In this document: positions 37,509 to 46,592 of the stretch, piece by piece
Numbering within the stretch: the first letter of the stretch is position 1
Layout: every line of letters starts with the position of its first letter
Assembly (NCBI GenBank): GCA_023228645.1
Contig: JALOAT010000012.1
Coordinates: 23,322-87,321, forward strand
Reading direction: 5' to 3'
Source of the DNA: Gammaproteobacteria bacterium
GTDB taxonomy: Bacteria; Pseudomonadota; Gammaproteobacteria; Thiohalomonadales; Thiohalomonadaceae
DNA length: 64,000 nt
Program-made: the position numbers and the translations under genes
Notes under the pieces: model-generated
What the model was told of the DNA's origin: nothing
Databases searched by the model: none
Seen by the model: the letters and a program-made list of their open reading frames with translations, nothing else

Positions 37509-38003
37509 ATGGAAGATATTCTCCCTGTTAAGGGATTTGAGGGATATTTCGTTTCAAAGGAAGGAAGAGTATTTTCTAATAAGAAAGGTAAGTTAGAAGA
37601 AATGAAATACTATTTTGTTCCATCTTCTTCTGGTTTAACTTTCAAGTCTGTGATGTTATCTCGTAATTCTGTTGTCATGAGAAAATATGTCCATAGGCTT
37701 GTATATGAAACATTTTCAGGCAGAAACATAAAAGGAAAAAGACTTTTCTTTAAAAACTTTGATTGTTTAGATTGTTCATTTTCAAATATTACAGAAGAGT
37801 TTCCTCCTTATGTTTTAGAAGAAGGTGAAGAGTGGGTGAAAGGTTTTGAAGGAAGGTATACGGTGTATAAAGGAGACGTATATTCTGTATGGCAGAAAGA
37901 TTTTCCGAAACGTCTAAAACCCTCATCTTATTTTAAGAATAAAAAATATACTCTGTATAATAAAGAGGGTGTCCCGTTTTCTTTTTATTTAAAAATCAAA
38001 TAG
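37509..38003 (+). CDS. NUMOD4-containing homing-endonuclease-like protein, HNH part degenerate (164 aa)
   Basis: Two NUMOD4-like units, VKGFEGYFVSKEGRVFS (residues 7-23) and VKGFEGRYTVYKGDVYS (about 116-132), flank KYVHRLVYETFSG, which normally leads into an HNH site. The expected N-H-x-D-G metal motif is absent, so the protein is probably a non-cutting remnant or a DNA-binding derivative. AAAGGAGTAGAGA precedes the ATG. Confidence 0.65.
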   Translation: MEDILPVKGFEGYFVSKEGRVFSNKKGKLEEMKYYFVPSSSGLTFKSVMLSRNSVVMRKYVHRLVYETFSGRNIKGKRLFFKNFDCLDCSFSNITEEFPPYVLEEGEEWVKGFEGRYTVYKGDVYSVWQKDFPKRLKPSSYFKNKKYTLYNKEGVPFSFYLKIK

Positions 38004-38005
38004 GG

Positions 38006-38034
38006 TTGTAACTTATTTATAGTTAAAATATAAT
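38006..38034 (+). promoter_or_regulatory. Sigma70-like promoter before 38057 and the tRNAs
   Basis: TTGTAA (38006-38011), 17-base spacer, TATAAT (38029-38034). Confidence 0.7.
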
Positions 38035-38056
38035 AACACTTATATTGAGGTGAAAG

Positions 38057-38209
38057 ATGAAAGCTTTGATGAGTGATTTAACTAGAAAGATTTTGAATGA
38101 CAAGGAAGCTTCAAAGCAACTTCAAGAGGCTTTTGAAAATAACTTTCAAGGGACAGTGTTCTTTGAAGGAAAAGAATATAAAGTGGTGGTTGTTCCTAAA
38201 GCCTTATAA
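38057..38209 (+). CDS. Small hypothetical protein (50 aa)
   Basis: ATG follows TGAGGTGAAAG. Helix (SDLTRKILNDKEASKQLQEA) then a beta hairpin (GTVFFEGKEYKVVVVP). Not recognised. Confidence 0.55.
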   Translation: MKALMSDLTRKILNDKEASKQLQEAFENNFQGTVFFEGKEYKVVVVPKAL

Positions 38210-38225
38210 GGAAGGAAGGATAGAT

Positions 38226-38279
38226 ATGTATTACGAACAAGATTTCGGGTATGGCAAGGATAAACGTCCTAGCCCTTAA
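38226..38279 (+). CDS. Possible micro-ORF (17 aa)
   Basis: Begins after AAGGAAGGATAGAT; good ribosome-binding site but very short. Confidence 0.3.
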   Translation: MYYEQDFGYGKDKRPSP

Positions 38280-38465
38280 ACAAGTCTACGAAGCGTTTGC
38301 TTGCGTCTTGAGTCTTCTTCCGTGTAAACGTTGAAGAAGCAATTTACAGAAAGGAGAAGACGTTTTCCTGAAGACCTCGGATATGTGAAAGCTTAGTTAG
38401 ATAGCCTCTTTATAGACGCTTCTAAAGTGCTCAAACGTCACAAACGGGGCAGAGATAATTTTATT

Positions 38466-38541
38466 GTTGGTATAGATTAACGGATAGATCACAACCCTTT
38501 CAAGGTTGCGGCGTAGGGTTCAACTCCCACTACCAACTCCA
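38466..38541 (+). tRNA. tRNA-Glu (anticodon TTC), atypical T stem
   Basis: Seven-pair acceptor GTTGGTA/TACCAAC, a four-pair D stem, a five-pair anticodon stem CAACC/GGTTG with loop CTTTCAA (anticodon TTC), T loop TTCAACT and encoded CCA at 38539-38541. Only three pairs form in the T stem unless one A is bulged. Confidence 0.7.
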
Positions 38542-38588
38542 AACATTGCTTATGTTAGGCATAAGCTGAAGTCAACTTAGGCTTCTTT

Positions 38589-38662
38589 CTTTCTGTAGCG
38601 TAATGGTAGCGTACTTCGTTTGGGGCGAAGTGGTCGAGGTTCGAGTCCTCGTGGAAAGACCA
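38589..38662 (+). tRNA. tRNA-Pro (anticodon TGG)
   Basis: Acceptor CTTTCTG pairs with TGGAAAG (two G-T pairs), D stem GCGT/GCGT with G-T pairs, anticodon stem CTTCG/CGAAG with loop TTTGGGG, T stem CGAGG/CCTCG with loop TTCGAGT, discriminator A and encoded CCA. Confidence 0.85.
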
Positions 38663-38743
38663 ATTTAGACCCGTAGAGCATTGCAACTTTCCTCCTTTAA
38701 TGTGGTGCTCCGGGCATATACTTGTATTCCGAAAGGAGAGAAA

Positions 38744-39115
38744 ATGTCAGAAGAAAAAGAACTTCCCAAGACAGCTTGGAAAGCTGGTCAGACAGGGAAT
38801 CCAAAAGGAAGACCCAAAGGCACTTCAAGGCCCATTAGTCGTCTACGTTCTACGCTGAATAAATTAAAAGAATTAGAACCAGATGCGGTAGATATTATTG
38901 CTAGAGCCATAGAAGGAGACGGCACTTTAGATAAGTCTCAACTGGATACAGCTAAATGGGTGATTCAGAATATCAACACACTAACACGTGGGGCGATTGC
39001 TGAAGAAAGCTACAAACTGGATGTCAAAGATAGACAAGAAGAAGAAAGAGCTAATGGCACAACGGGTGTTAGACCAAAGCCACGTTTAAGCTTAAAGATT
39101 ATTGACGAAGATTAA
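38744..39115 (+). CDS. Putative terminase small subunit / DUF5681-like DNA-binding protein
   Basis: GQTGNPKGRPKGT near residue 15 is the DUF5681 N-terminal motif often found on small terminase-like phage proteins; the rest is helical and charged (123 aa). ATG at 38744 follows AAAGGAGAG. Its position just before terL supports DNA recognition for packaging, but an enzymatic or structural match was not seen. Confidence 0.6.
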   Translation: MSEEKELPKTAWKAGQTGNPKGRPKGTSRPISRLRSTLNKLKELEPDAVDIIARAIEGDGTLDKSQLDTAKWVIQNINTLTRGAIAEESYKLDVKDRQEEERANGTTGVRPKPRLSLKIIDED

Positions 39116-39139
39116 GAATTTTCCTGGGCCGTTATAGTT

Positions 39140-39182
39140 ACGGGAAAGAAACAAGGGGGCTGCTACCCTTTCTTGTTTCCGT
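39140..39182 (+). other. Structured intergenic hairpin
   Basis: GAAACAAG/CTTGTTTC with inner GGG/CCC and outer ACGG/CCGT stems; no T tract. Confidence 0.45.
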
Positions 39183-39282
39183 ATCATACGACGATATAGT
39201 ATGTGTGGAGAGGGGGCAAATTCTTGTGTCCTATTTCTAACAGCAGGTAGGGTGGCTGTTAGTCAGATTAAAATTTATAAAC

Positions 39283-39308
39283 GGGAGCTTAGGCTCCCTT
39301 TATTTTTC
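39283..39308 (+). terminator. Rho-independent terminator
   Basis: GGGAGC/GCTCCC stem with a TTAG loop, followed by TTTATTTTT. Confidence 0.85.
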
Positions 39309-39331
39309 TTATAAGTATTAAAGGAGAAAAC

Positions 39332-39667
39332 ATGGAATTTAAAAAGGTAATTGTGTCTACTGTTAGCACTCGTAAGTTTGTTGAGGGTCTTCTATACCTT
39401 GGAAGCATTGGGGGTGTTCTTGAAGATAACTGTACAGTAATTAAGGGCTTGTATCTTAGAGCAGAAGTTATGGTTCCAGCAGATACACCAGTAGATGAGA
39501 CACCAGAAATTAAAGTTGCTGCGGGTGTTCCTGTAAAGAAAGAAGAAAAGCCTGTTGCTAAAAAGACAACTGCAAGAAAAACTACAAACAAAAAGAAAGA
39601 AGACGCTGAAAAACAAACCGAAGAACAAGATGCTCCTGAGGCAGAGGGAGAAGTTAAGGAGGCTTAA
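39332..39667 (+). CDS. Hypothetical protein with Lys/Glu-rich tail (111 aa)
   Basis: An N-terminal compact region (residues 1-50) is followed by PVKKEEKPVAKKTTARKTTN and an acidic Glu-rich end. Its stop overlaps the terL ATG by one base, so it belongs to the packaging/head transcript. Function unknown; low-complexity tails of this kind occur in DNA-packaging accessory proteins. Confidence 0.6.
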   Translation: MEFKKVIVSTVSTRKFVEGLLYLGSIGGVLEDNCTVIKGLYLRAEVMVPADTPVDETPEIKVAAGVPVKKEEKPVAKKTTARKTTNKKKEDAEKQTEEQDAPEAEGEVKEA

Positions 39668-41172
39668 TGTCTAAAAACCTTCCTGGCCCTTGCTCGGTAC
39701 GCCAGTTAATGTATGTAGAGAGCGAGGCTGATGTCACGCTCTACGGGGGCGCAGCAGGTAGTGGTAAGTCGGAAATTGGAGTTATCGACTTTTTAAAATA
39801 TACAGATATTCCAAACTTTATTGGAGTAATCACTAGAAGAACAACTCCACAATTGACTGGCCCTGGCGGGATGCTAACTAAATGTAAACGTGTGTTTGGT
39901 CAAGCGTATACTCCTGATGAGTATACGTGGAGAGCAAAAGACGGAAAGTTTGTGTTCCATAAATCAGGTGCTGAAATATATCTCAAACACTTCGAGAACG
40001 ACCAAGCAGACGTTAATTGGCAAGGTTCCGAAGCTAACCTATTCTACGTAGACGAAGGCACTCAATTCACGCAACACATGATTCAATACATCATGTCTCG
40101 TATGCGTAATCCTTCTTGCCCTGACGTAAAACCCCACCTAAAAATCACCTGTAACCCGGATGCCGACCATTTTCTCAGGAAGTGGGTGGAGCCTTATTTA
40201 AACGAAGACGGCACACCAAACAGGGAAAAGGATGGCTTGATACGTTACTTCACTTTCCAAGACGGTGATTTTATTTGGGGAGACAGTACAGAAGAGTTAG
40301 TTCAGAAGTATGGAGTAGATGCTGAAGACTGCTTGAGTTTCACTTTTATTTCTGCAACTGTCAAAGATAACCCTGTTATGTCCAAAGTTAACCCCAAATA
40401 TGTTAGTTGGTTGAGAGGGTTGAAGGGTGTTGAACGTGCAAGACTTCTCGAAGGTAACTGGTTTATTAGGGAAGAAGCTAGCAGCTATTTCAACAGAAAT
40501 TGGGTTACAGAGATACACCATGTAGACGAAGAAGATGTCTGGTATACAGTGAGAGCATTTGACTTCGCTGGAACGTTAGTTTCAGATTTAAATCCATCCC
40601 CCGACTATACCACTTCAGTACGTATGCGGAAAATGAAGAATGGTGATTATGTTATTGATGATATAAGACGATGCCGTATACGACATGGGCAGTGGGAAAG
40701 CTTTGTTCTTGAATGCTATGAAGATGACCCGTTTGGAGTGGAATACATAATTCCTCAAGACCCCGGCCCTGCCGCACAAAGAGCAACACAGTTGTTTTGT
40801 AGAAGATTAGCTGAGTTGGGGATTGCTACAAAGAAAGAGAAAACCAACAAAAGCAAACTAGATAGATTCAGACCTTTTGCTTCTGTTGCAGAGAATGGTG
40901 GAGTGTTTGTTCTGTCCAACTGTGGTTGGGACAAGGAAAACGATATTAAAAGCTCCAACGATTTCTATTATAAAGAATTAGAAACTTTCACTGGAGAAAG
41001 GAAGAGAGGTGAATCAGGTCACGATGACTTGGTTGACTCCACTTCTACGGCCTTCACTGCGTTAGCTTCCAAGACAACTTCCTTATCGGGAATTTCTAAA
41101 AATTTAATTGATATTAACACTAAATTTGCTGTAGGTAATCCGTTTAGGGGGATGTCTGCTTTTGGTGCATAG
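39667..41172 (+). CDS. terL: Terminase large subunit
   Basis: GGAAGSGKS at residues 27-35 is Walker A and FYVDEG at about 126-131 is Walker B; IPQDPGPAAQ and GHDDLVDS in the C-terminal half provide the Asp residues of the RNase-H-like nuclease. The 501-aa motor cuts concatemers and pumps DNA into the prohead. Followed nine bases later by the portal gene. Confidence 0.9.
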   Translation: MSKNLPGPCSVRQLMYVESEADVTLYGGAAGSGKSEIGVIDFLKYTDIPNFIGVITRRTTPQLTGPGGMLTKCKRVFGQAYTPDEYTWRAKDGKFVFHKSGAEIYLKHFENDQADVNWQGSEANLFYVDEGTQFTQHMIQYIMSRMRNPSCPDVKPHLKITCNPDADHFLRKWVEPYLNEDGTPNREKDGLIRYFTFQDGDFIWGDSTEELVQKYGVDAEDCLSFTFISATVKDNPVMSKVNPKYVSWLRGLKGVERARLLEGNWFIREEASSYFNRNWVTEIHHVDEEDVWYTVRAFDFAGTLVSDLNPSPDYTTSVRMRKMKNGDYVIDDIRRCRIRHGQWESFVLECYEDDPFGVEYIIPQDPGPAAQRATQLFCRRLAELGIATKKEKTNKSKLDRFRPFASVAENGGVFVLSNCGWDKENDIKSSNDFYYKELETFTGERKRGESGHDDLVDSTSTAFTALASKTTSLSGISKNLIDINTKFAVGNPFRGMSAFGA

Positions 41173-41180
41173 GAGAGATA

Positions 41181-42662
41181 ATGGCAGAAAAAGATGAAAA
41201 AGAAAATGTCTCCCTAGGGCGTGGAGACATTCCTGTTCTTCGTATTGAAAAAGGGAGAACATCTTATAACGGCTTGAAAGCTTTAGCAGGGTTAATCGAG
41301 GAAGAATGTAATTGGGATTTAAAGTGGCCTGAATGTATAACCACTTATAAAGCCATGTTGAAAGACGCCACTATAGCATCTTCTTTGAACCTCATGGAGA
41401 TGCAAATTGCTAAGGTGAATTGGAAAATAAAGATTCCCGAGGGACACGAAGAAGACCTTTGGGATAAAACAAAATTTGTCGAGTCGTGCATGAATGATAT
41501 GGAGCATAGCTGGACAGACTTTATTAGACAAGCAACTTCCTTTAATAGATTTGGATTTGCCCCTGTAGAGAAGGTTTATCGTAAACGTTCTAGAGGAACG
41601 GGGAGTCGCTATAACGATGGCCTCTACGGTATTAAAGAACTCCCTCTGATTACACAAGACAGTGTTGCAGGATGGGAGTGGGACGCAGCAGGCCGAAGAT
41701 TAACAGGGTTACACCAATACAGAAATATTCCAAAGGGTAAAGATAACAAGGTTTACGAATATACCACTGATACACAGTTCATTCGTAGAGAAAAGTTCAT
41801 GCTCTTTAGGGCAGACCCTGTAAAGGACAGCCCAATAGGTTCTTCCCCTCTTAATAATGTCTACATGGCATGGAGATATAAAACAGAACTTGAGAGGCAA
41901 GAGTCCTTAGGTATTGCTACAGATGTGCGAGGGATGAAAGTGATTTATCTCCCTCCTCAATATATGTCAGCAACAGCCACTGAAGAAGAAAAAGAAACCT
42001 ACGAAGCGTTCCAAAGAGCTTTGGCACTAATGCATAGCGGGGAACAGAGTGGGATTATTCTTCCACGAATCTACGACGACAGCGGAAAGCCGCTATTCGA
42101 GTTTGAAGTGAAGAGTGTCACTGGAACTGCAACATACGACGTTTCTGAAGTTATTGCTCGTTATCGCCGTGAGATTGTCACTGGCCTTCTAACCCCTATG
42201 ATGATTATTGGTCAAGACGGAAGTGGGAGTTTTGCACTTGCGGAGTCTCTTGAAAATATCACTGCAACTATCGTTGAAGCTAGATTGACTGAGATTAGGG
42301 ATATTCTGAATCACGACTTGATTCCTCAATTGTTTGCAATCAACGGATGGTCTACAGAGCATCTACCTTACTTTGAGTTTGAAGAGGTTCAGAGAACAAA
42401 TCTAAATGATTGGAGTAGTGCTATTCAGCGTATTGCTTCTAATGGTTTGATTAAATTAGATGCAGATACTATCAACACCATTCATAGCAAACTCGGCTTA
42501 AACACAGCTTACGATGATATTGAGGTGAGTGTGGAAGACATTAGAGCTAATGCTACCAACTTCAAATCGAACTCTGGAGAGGGAATGGTAAGTCCTACAG
42601 GAGAAGGAACATCTACTTCTCCTAGTGCTGGAGATTCCAGTATAGCGAACAAGGAGAACTAA
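41181..42662 (+). CDS. Portal protein (DUF935-like)
   Basis: The 493-aa protein sits between terL and the head protease. IASSLNLMEMQIAKVNWKI and later PIGSSPLNNVYMAWRYKTEL are portal-type wing and stem segments, and YDVSEVIARYRREIVTGLLT the clip-to-stem region seen in DUF935/Mu-type portals. It forms the 12-fold ring at the packaging vertex. The C-terminal tail is Ser/Thr/Gly-rich. The stop overlaps the next ATG. Confidence 0.8.
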   Translation: MAEKDEKENVSLGRGDIPVLRIEKGRTSYNGLKALAGLIEEECNWDLKWPECITTYKAMLKDATIASSLNLMEMQIAKVNWKIKIPEGHEEDLWDKTKFVESCMNDMEHSWTDFIRQATSFNRFGFAPVEKVYRKRSRGTGSRYNDGLYGIKELPLITQDSVAGWEWDAAGRRLTGLHQYRNIPKGKDNKVYEYTTDTQFIRREKFMLFRADPVKDSPIGSSPLNNVYMAWRYKTELERQESLGIATDVRGMKVIYLPPQYMSATATEEEKETYEAFQRALALMHSGEQSGIILPRIYDDSGKPLFEFEVKSVTGTATYDVSEVIARYRREIVTGLLTPMMIIGQDGSGSFALAESLENITATIVEARLTEIRDILNHDLIPQLFAINGWSTEHLPYFEFEEVQRTNLNDWSSAIQRIASNGLIKLDADTINTIHSKLGLNTAYDDIEVSVEDIRANATNFKSNSGEGMVSPTGEGTSTSPSAGDSSIANKEN

Positions 42663-43144
42663 TGAGTTTAAAAGATGATGTTATTTCCTTGCTGAAGAAA
42701 TACGGAATTATCCAGAAGGAAGCCGAACAGCAAGAAGAAAGGATTTCCTATGAAGTAGTTTACGAACCCAACATCAAAGACTCTCACGGACATTGGATGT
42801 CCATAGAAACTTTGGAAAAGGCGTGTGAAAACTTCAATGAAAACCTCAGGGAAGGGGTAGTTAAGGCTAATCTATTTCATATTCAAGACACGGAAGATTT
42901 CACTGTTGAAGACACTTGGATTCAAAAAGAACTTGATGTTGTAGTGGAAGGAACAGACCAACCTATTAAGGCGGGAACTTGGATTGCTAAATTGAAATAC
43001 CACAACGAAGATTTGTGGGAACTCAAAAAGGCAGGTGTTTTAGGTGGCGTTAGCATTGGTGCTATGGCACACCTAAACGAAGAGACAGGGGAACTTACCA
43101 ATATATCCTTTGATGAGCCTCTAACGGAAGGAGAGGAAGAATAA
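42662..43144 (+). CDS. XkdF-like prohead protease
   Basis: KDSHGHWMSIETLEKACENF, NLFHIQDTEDF and LKKAGVLGGVSIGAMAHL match the XkdF/S78-2-type head maturation protease (His in the D-x-H-G and H-x-x-D parts, nucleophile Ser in GGVSIG). 160 aa. It overlaps the following scaffold gene by one base, as expected of a protease-scaffold pair. Confidence 0.7.
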   Translation: MSLKDDVISLLKKYGIIQKEAEQQEERISYEVVYEPNIKDSHGHWMSIETLEKACENFNENLREGVVKANLFHIQDTEDFTVEDTWIQKELDVVVEGTDQPIKAGTWIAKLKYHNEDLWELKKAGVLGGVSIGAMAHLNEETGELTNISFDEPLTEGEEE

Positions 43145-44061
43145 TGGCTTTGGAAATTAAGAAAAAGAAAAGCCCACATCTAGCTATGACCCATGAAATT
43201 CAAGGTGGAGCTAGTAATGGACGCAATCTTTCTTTGCTTATGAAAGCAGACGCAGAGATTGACGAAGATACAGCCAAACTTATTGAGAAGGTATCAGGAG
43301 TGAAGGTACAAGTTACCAAAGCATCCTACGAGGCTCTTCGAGAGAAGCTTTCTGAGGCTGTAAAGAAATTCGAGTCTAAAGAATACGATTGGACTTGGGT
43401 AGTAGATTTTGATGAAAGCACTGTTGTTTTCTCAAATAATAGTGGAATCTTTTACGCAACATATACCGTAACTGGATTGGAAGTTGAAGTAGGGAATGAG
43501 GCCACTGAAGTTAGCCGTGTTGTTAGTTATGTTGAAGGAGAGAATAAAGTTATTTTATCGGACTCTCTTGAAGGTATTGATAGCGGCGTCCGTAGTCTGA
43601 TAGTTAAGTCGTTCGATTCCATTTCCAAGAACGAAAAGCTAGTAGATGTTTTTAAGTCTAAAAAAGGAAATCAAATGCAAGTAGAAATTGAAAAGGCCGT
43701 GGACGAAGCAACCAAAGTCCTAAAGGCAGACCTAGAAAATGCGCAAGCTCTTCTAAAGGAAGCTCAAGAACAAGTTGCTTCTTACGAGAAAGCTGCACAA
43801 GAACAAAAAGAAGCTTTCAGAAAGGCTGCAATTTCAGAAGCAGTGTCCGATGAAGCGCAAGTAGAAGCTCTCCTGAAGAGCACTGCTGTTCTTGATGATG
43901 AATCTTTCAGCACTGTTGTAGCTTCTTTGAAAGCTAAAGCTGAAGTTGTAGAAAACAGTGATCTTTTCCAAAAAACTTCGGATTCTGCACCAATTGAAAA
44001 GGCAGATGAAGTTCCTATGCACGTTCAAATTCTCCAAAAGCAATTTGGCGTAAAGCAATAA
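43144..44061 (+). CDS. Scaffold/head core protein, with possible internal start at 43675
   Basis: The N-terminal half (residues 1-176) is mixed alpha/beta; the C-terminal half is coiled coil (VDEATKVLKADLENAQALLK) with an end HVQILQKQFGVKQ, typical of scaffolds. At 43675 an in-frame ATG follows AAAGGAAATCAA, so a 128-aa scaffold could be made separately, as lambda makes Nu3 inside C. 305 aa full length. Confidence 0.7.
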   Translation: MALEIKKKKSPHLAMTHEIQGGASNGRNLSLLMKADAEIDEDTAKLIEKVSGVKVQVTKASYEALREKLSEAVKKFESKEYDWTWVVDFDESTVVFSNNSGIFYATYTVTGLEVEVGNEATEVSRVVSYVEGENKVILSDSLEGIDSGVRSLIVKSFDSISKNEKLVDVFKSKKGNQMQVEIEKAVDEATKVLKADLENAQALLKEAQEQVASYEKAAQEQKEAFRKAAISEAVSDEAQVEALLKSTAVLDDESFSTVVASLKAKAEVVENSDLFQKTSDSAPIEKADEVPMHVQILQKQFGVKQ

Positions 44062-44093
44062 TTACAACAATACTTTAAGAAGGAAATATAAAC

Positions 44094-44522
44094 ATGCCTT
44101 TCGTAACCCTAAATCGTACAGACCTGTCCGATCTTGTTTACCACGAAGTTGACCCCTCCGTTGGTTATGCCCGTAGCGAGATTGTCGTTCAATTCGCCGG
44201 AACGCTCAATATCGGTACCCTGGTTTTCCGTGCTACCAGTGCTAGTGCTCTAGCTCCTTATGCCCCTGTTACCGCCGCAGGTCAACTCGTTAATACTAAC
44301 GAATTTGCTGTTGTCTTCGGTGATAACTACGGTTGCAAGGAATCTTGGACTGTTACTGCTTCAGATACTGATCTTAATTCAGTTGCTTTTGTAGCTGGCC
44401 CTGTGTTCCTAAAGGACATGCTGATTCTTGAAAATCTAGGTTTTGAACCTACTGAAGTTCAGTATGCAACTATGAAGCAGCTTCTACAAAACCAAGGCAT
44501 TGTTCTTGAGAAGACTCTTTAA
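44094..44522 (+). CDS. Putative head decoration protein (lambda gpD-like)
   Basis: The 142-aa beta-rich protein lies directly before the major capsid gene, as gpD does in lambda. GTLVFRATSASALAPYAPVT and a following VVFGDNYG stretch fit a capsid-stabilising protein. Assignment rests mainly on size and position. Confidence 0.6.
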   Translation: MPFVTLNRTDLSDLVYHEVDPSVGYARSEIVVQFAGTLNIGTLVFRATSASALAPYAPVTAAGQLVNTNEFAVVFGDNYGCKESWTVTASDTDLNSVAFVAGPVFLKDMLILENLGFEPTEVQYATMKQLLQNQGIVLEKTL

Positions 44523-44569
44523 TAGAACAACAATAATTTTTAAGACATCAATTAGCGGAGAATATATAA

Positions 44570-45616
44570 ATGCCTATTACTAACAACCCACAAGCCTATG
44601 GCAAGGCAGTTGACCTATCTTCAGGTATCAACATTGTGCCTAACACATGGGGTCTTGTAAATCGTCTTGGCTTGTTTGAAAACAAGTATGGCCGACTGAA
44701 GACTATCATGGTTCCTCGCACCACTGAAGGCCAACACCTCCTGGAAGACCGTAATTGGGATGAGCGCAATCCTTCAATCGCGGGTGCAGCACGTGATTTC
44801 CTAACTCTGCCTGTACCTCACTACCCTGTTGACGATGCAATTACTCCTAACGATATTGACGCAAATATCGAATGGGAAGCTGCAATCAACGGTGGACTTG
44901 GCCTGGAAACTATTGAACAGAAACGTGCTGAGAAAATGAGCCGTATTCGTCGTGCTCATGCACTGACGCTTGAAATGGCTCGTATGCAAGTCATTAAAGA
45001 CGGTACTGTTTACTCCCCACGTGGCACTGTTAACGTCAACTACTACACTGAATTCGGTATTAGCCGACAAGTGGTTTCTGTTGACCTAGACTCAACCACT
45101 GTTGCCCCTAACATTGCACTAGAGGGCGCTCTTGGTCAAATTCAGGACGATCTACAAACTGGAGATATTGTCACTGACTTTATCTGCCTGTGTTCGCCTG
45201 AGTTTTTCAGTGCTCTGACCAATAACGCTTTCATTGTTGAACGTTATTTCTACGTACAAAACAGCCAACAACAGCCTCTACTGGTTGACCGTCTAACCGC
45301 TGGTGCTCCTCTAGACGCTCGTTTCCGTACTTTCGACTATGCAGGTATCCTGTTTGTTGAAGTGAGAGGAAGTGTTGCTGGTATTCCTTACGTAGCTCCT
45401 GATGATGCATATCTGTTCCCGCGTGGCACTCAGTCTTTCGAGACTTGGTTTGCACCTGCAAATCGTCTGTCCACTGTGAACAAGACTGCACTTGAAAGCT
45501 ACTACTTCGAGTACATCAACCGCAAGGATGACATCATTGAGATTATGTCAGAAACCAACTTCCTGAACGTTCTCAAGCGTCCTGATCTTATCCTCACCCT
45601 ACGGAACGAAGCTTAA
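44570..45616 (+). CDS. Major capsid protein (phage capsid E family)
   Basis: The 348-aa protein contains IEQKRAEKMSRIRRAHALTL followed by MARMQVIKDGTVYSPRGTVN, the conserved E-loop/spine region of the lambda gpE-type major capsid family, then IQDDLQTGDIVTDF and YLFPRGT. It builds the head shell. A perfect terminator follows. Confidence 0.88.
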   Translation: MPITNNPQAYGKAVDLSSGINIVPNTWGLVNRLGLFENKYGRLKTIMVPRTTEGQHLLEDRNWDERNPSIAGAARDFLTLPVPHYPVDDAITPNDIDANIEWEAAINGGLGLETIEQKRAEKMSRIRRAHALTLEMARMQVIKDGTVYSPRGTVNVNYYTEFGISRQVVSVDLDSTTVAPNIALEGALGQIQDDLQTGDIVTDFICLCSPEFFSALTNNAFIVERYFYVQNSQQQPLLVDRLTAGAPLDARFRTFDYAGILFVEVRGSVAGIPYVAPDDAYLFPRGTQSFETWFAPANRLSTVNKTALESYYFEYINRKDDIIEIMSETNFLNVLKRPDLILTLRNEA

Positions 45617-45640
45617 TCTGTAGATGAGGGTGAATAAGAA

Positions 45641-45670
45641 GGGAAGGGAATTTCCCTTCCCTTTTATTTT
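45641..45670 (+). terminator. Strong terminator after the capsid gene
   Basis: GGGAAGGGA/TCCCTTCCC nine-base-pair stem, ATT loop, then TTTTATTTT. Confidence 0.95.
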
Positions 45671-45689
45671 CTTTTAAATAGGGGAATTT

Positions 45690-46178
45690 ATGGCTTTTGA
45701 AGATATTACACCAGAACAGGAAGCCAAGATCGCCCTGTTAAGAATAATGTTGGGCGATGTCGAAAGCAGTGTATTTTACCCGATTCTGACAGATGAAGAA
45801 TATTATTTAGTGTTAGAGCTAAATAATTGGAATGTTAAAAAAGCTGCAAGGCAGGCAGGATTTAGTATTGTCTTTTATCTTTCTCAAGTTAATTACAGGG
45901 AAAGGACAGGAGATATAGAAGTATGGAATAACGCTTCCATAGAGTATAGAAAAGCTCTACAAGATTTTCTGGATGAAAACAGTTTAGCCAACTTACCTTT
46001 AGATTTAAAGCCTTGGGTGGGCGGTACTTCTGCAAAAGAAGTGTGCAAACTTATTCATGACCCTGAATATCTGAGACATCCTCTGGCGAGTATTTCTCAT
46101 TGTTCATCTTGGTGGACAAGAGTTAAAAATTACGATTGTTTGATAGAAGATAGACGTTGGGGGTGTGGCTGTGGCTAA
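45690..46178 (+). CDS. Head-completion/connector-like protein (162 aa)
   Basis: Helical start (TPEQEAKIALLRIMLGDVES), LTDEEYYLVLELNNWNVKKA and AARQAGFSIVFYL; follows the capsid gene and precedes neck genes, the position of gp6-like connector proteins. Contains several C-terminal cysteines (WGCGCG). Assignment by context. Confidence 0.55.
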   Translation: MAFEDITPEQEAKIALLRIMLGDVESSVFYPILTDEEYYLVLELNNWNVKKAARQAGFSIVFYLSQVNYRERTGDIEVWNNASIEYRKALQDFLDENSLANLPLDLKPWVGGTSAKEVCKLIHDPEYLRHPLASISHCSSWWTRVKNYDCLIEDRRWGCGCG

Positions 46179-46581
46179 TATCTCTAGAAACTCCAATGCA
46201 AGACGATCAAGGCCAACATTTCAACTTACTAACGTTGTTGATATTGTAGTGAAAAGATATATCACAACAATGGTGAAAGGTAGGCCACAAGAAACAGAAA
46301 TTCTACCTAATCCCACTATTGAAGGTAATGTTCAACCTGTCAAGTTTCAAGAGCTTATGCAGATGGCAGAAGCTGATAGAACTAGAGAGTGGATAAAGAT
46401 TTATACAACAGACCATTTAGTGACAGCAGAAGAATCACAACAAACTGGTAATGCTGCGGATAAAGTGGTTTGGGAAGGTCATCTATATAAAGTAATGAAA
46501 GAAAAGCATTATGGAATGGGTGTCCTAGATCACCGGATGGTGTATTGCGCTCGTGAGCCTCTTTCAGCGAAAGGGTTGTAG
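46165..46581 (+). CDS. Head-tail joining/neck protein (138 aa)
   Basis: GTG at 46165 (or 46171) gives a protein overlapping the previous gene by 14 bases. Order and size fit a head-closure protein; no strong motif. Contains LVTAEESQQTGNAADKVVWE and an SH3-like EGHLYKVMKEKHYG. Confidence 0.55.
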   Translation: MAVANISRNSNARRSRPTFQLTNVVDIVVKRYITTMVKGRPQETEILPNPTIEGNVQPVKFQELMQMAEADRTREWIKIYTTDHLVTAEESQQTGNAADKVVWEGHLYKVMKEKHYGMGVLDHRMVYCAREPLSAKGL

Positions 46582-46592
46582 GAGAAGATGAG

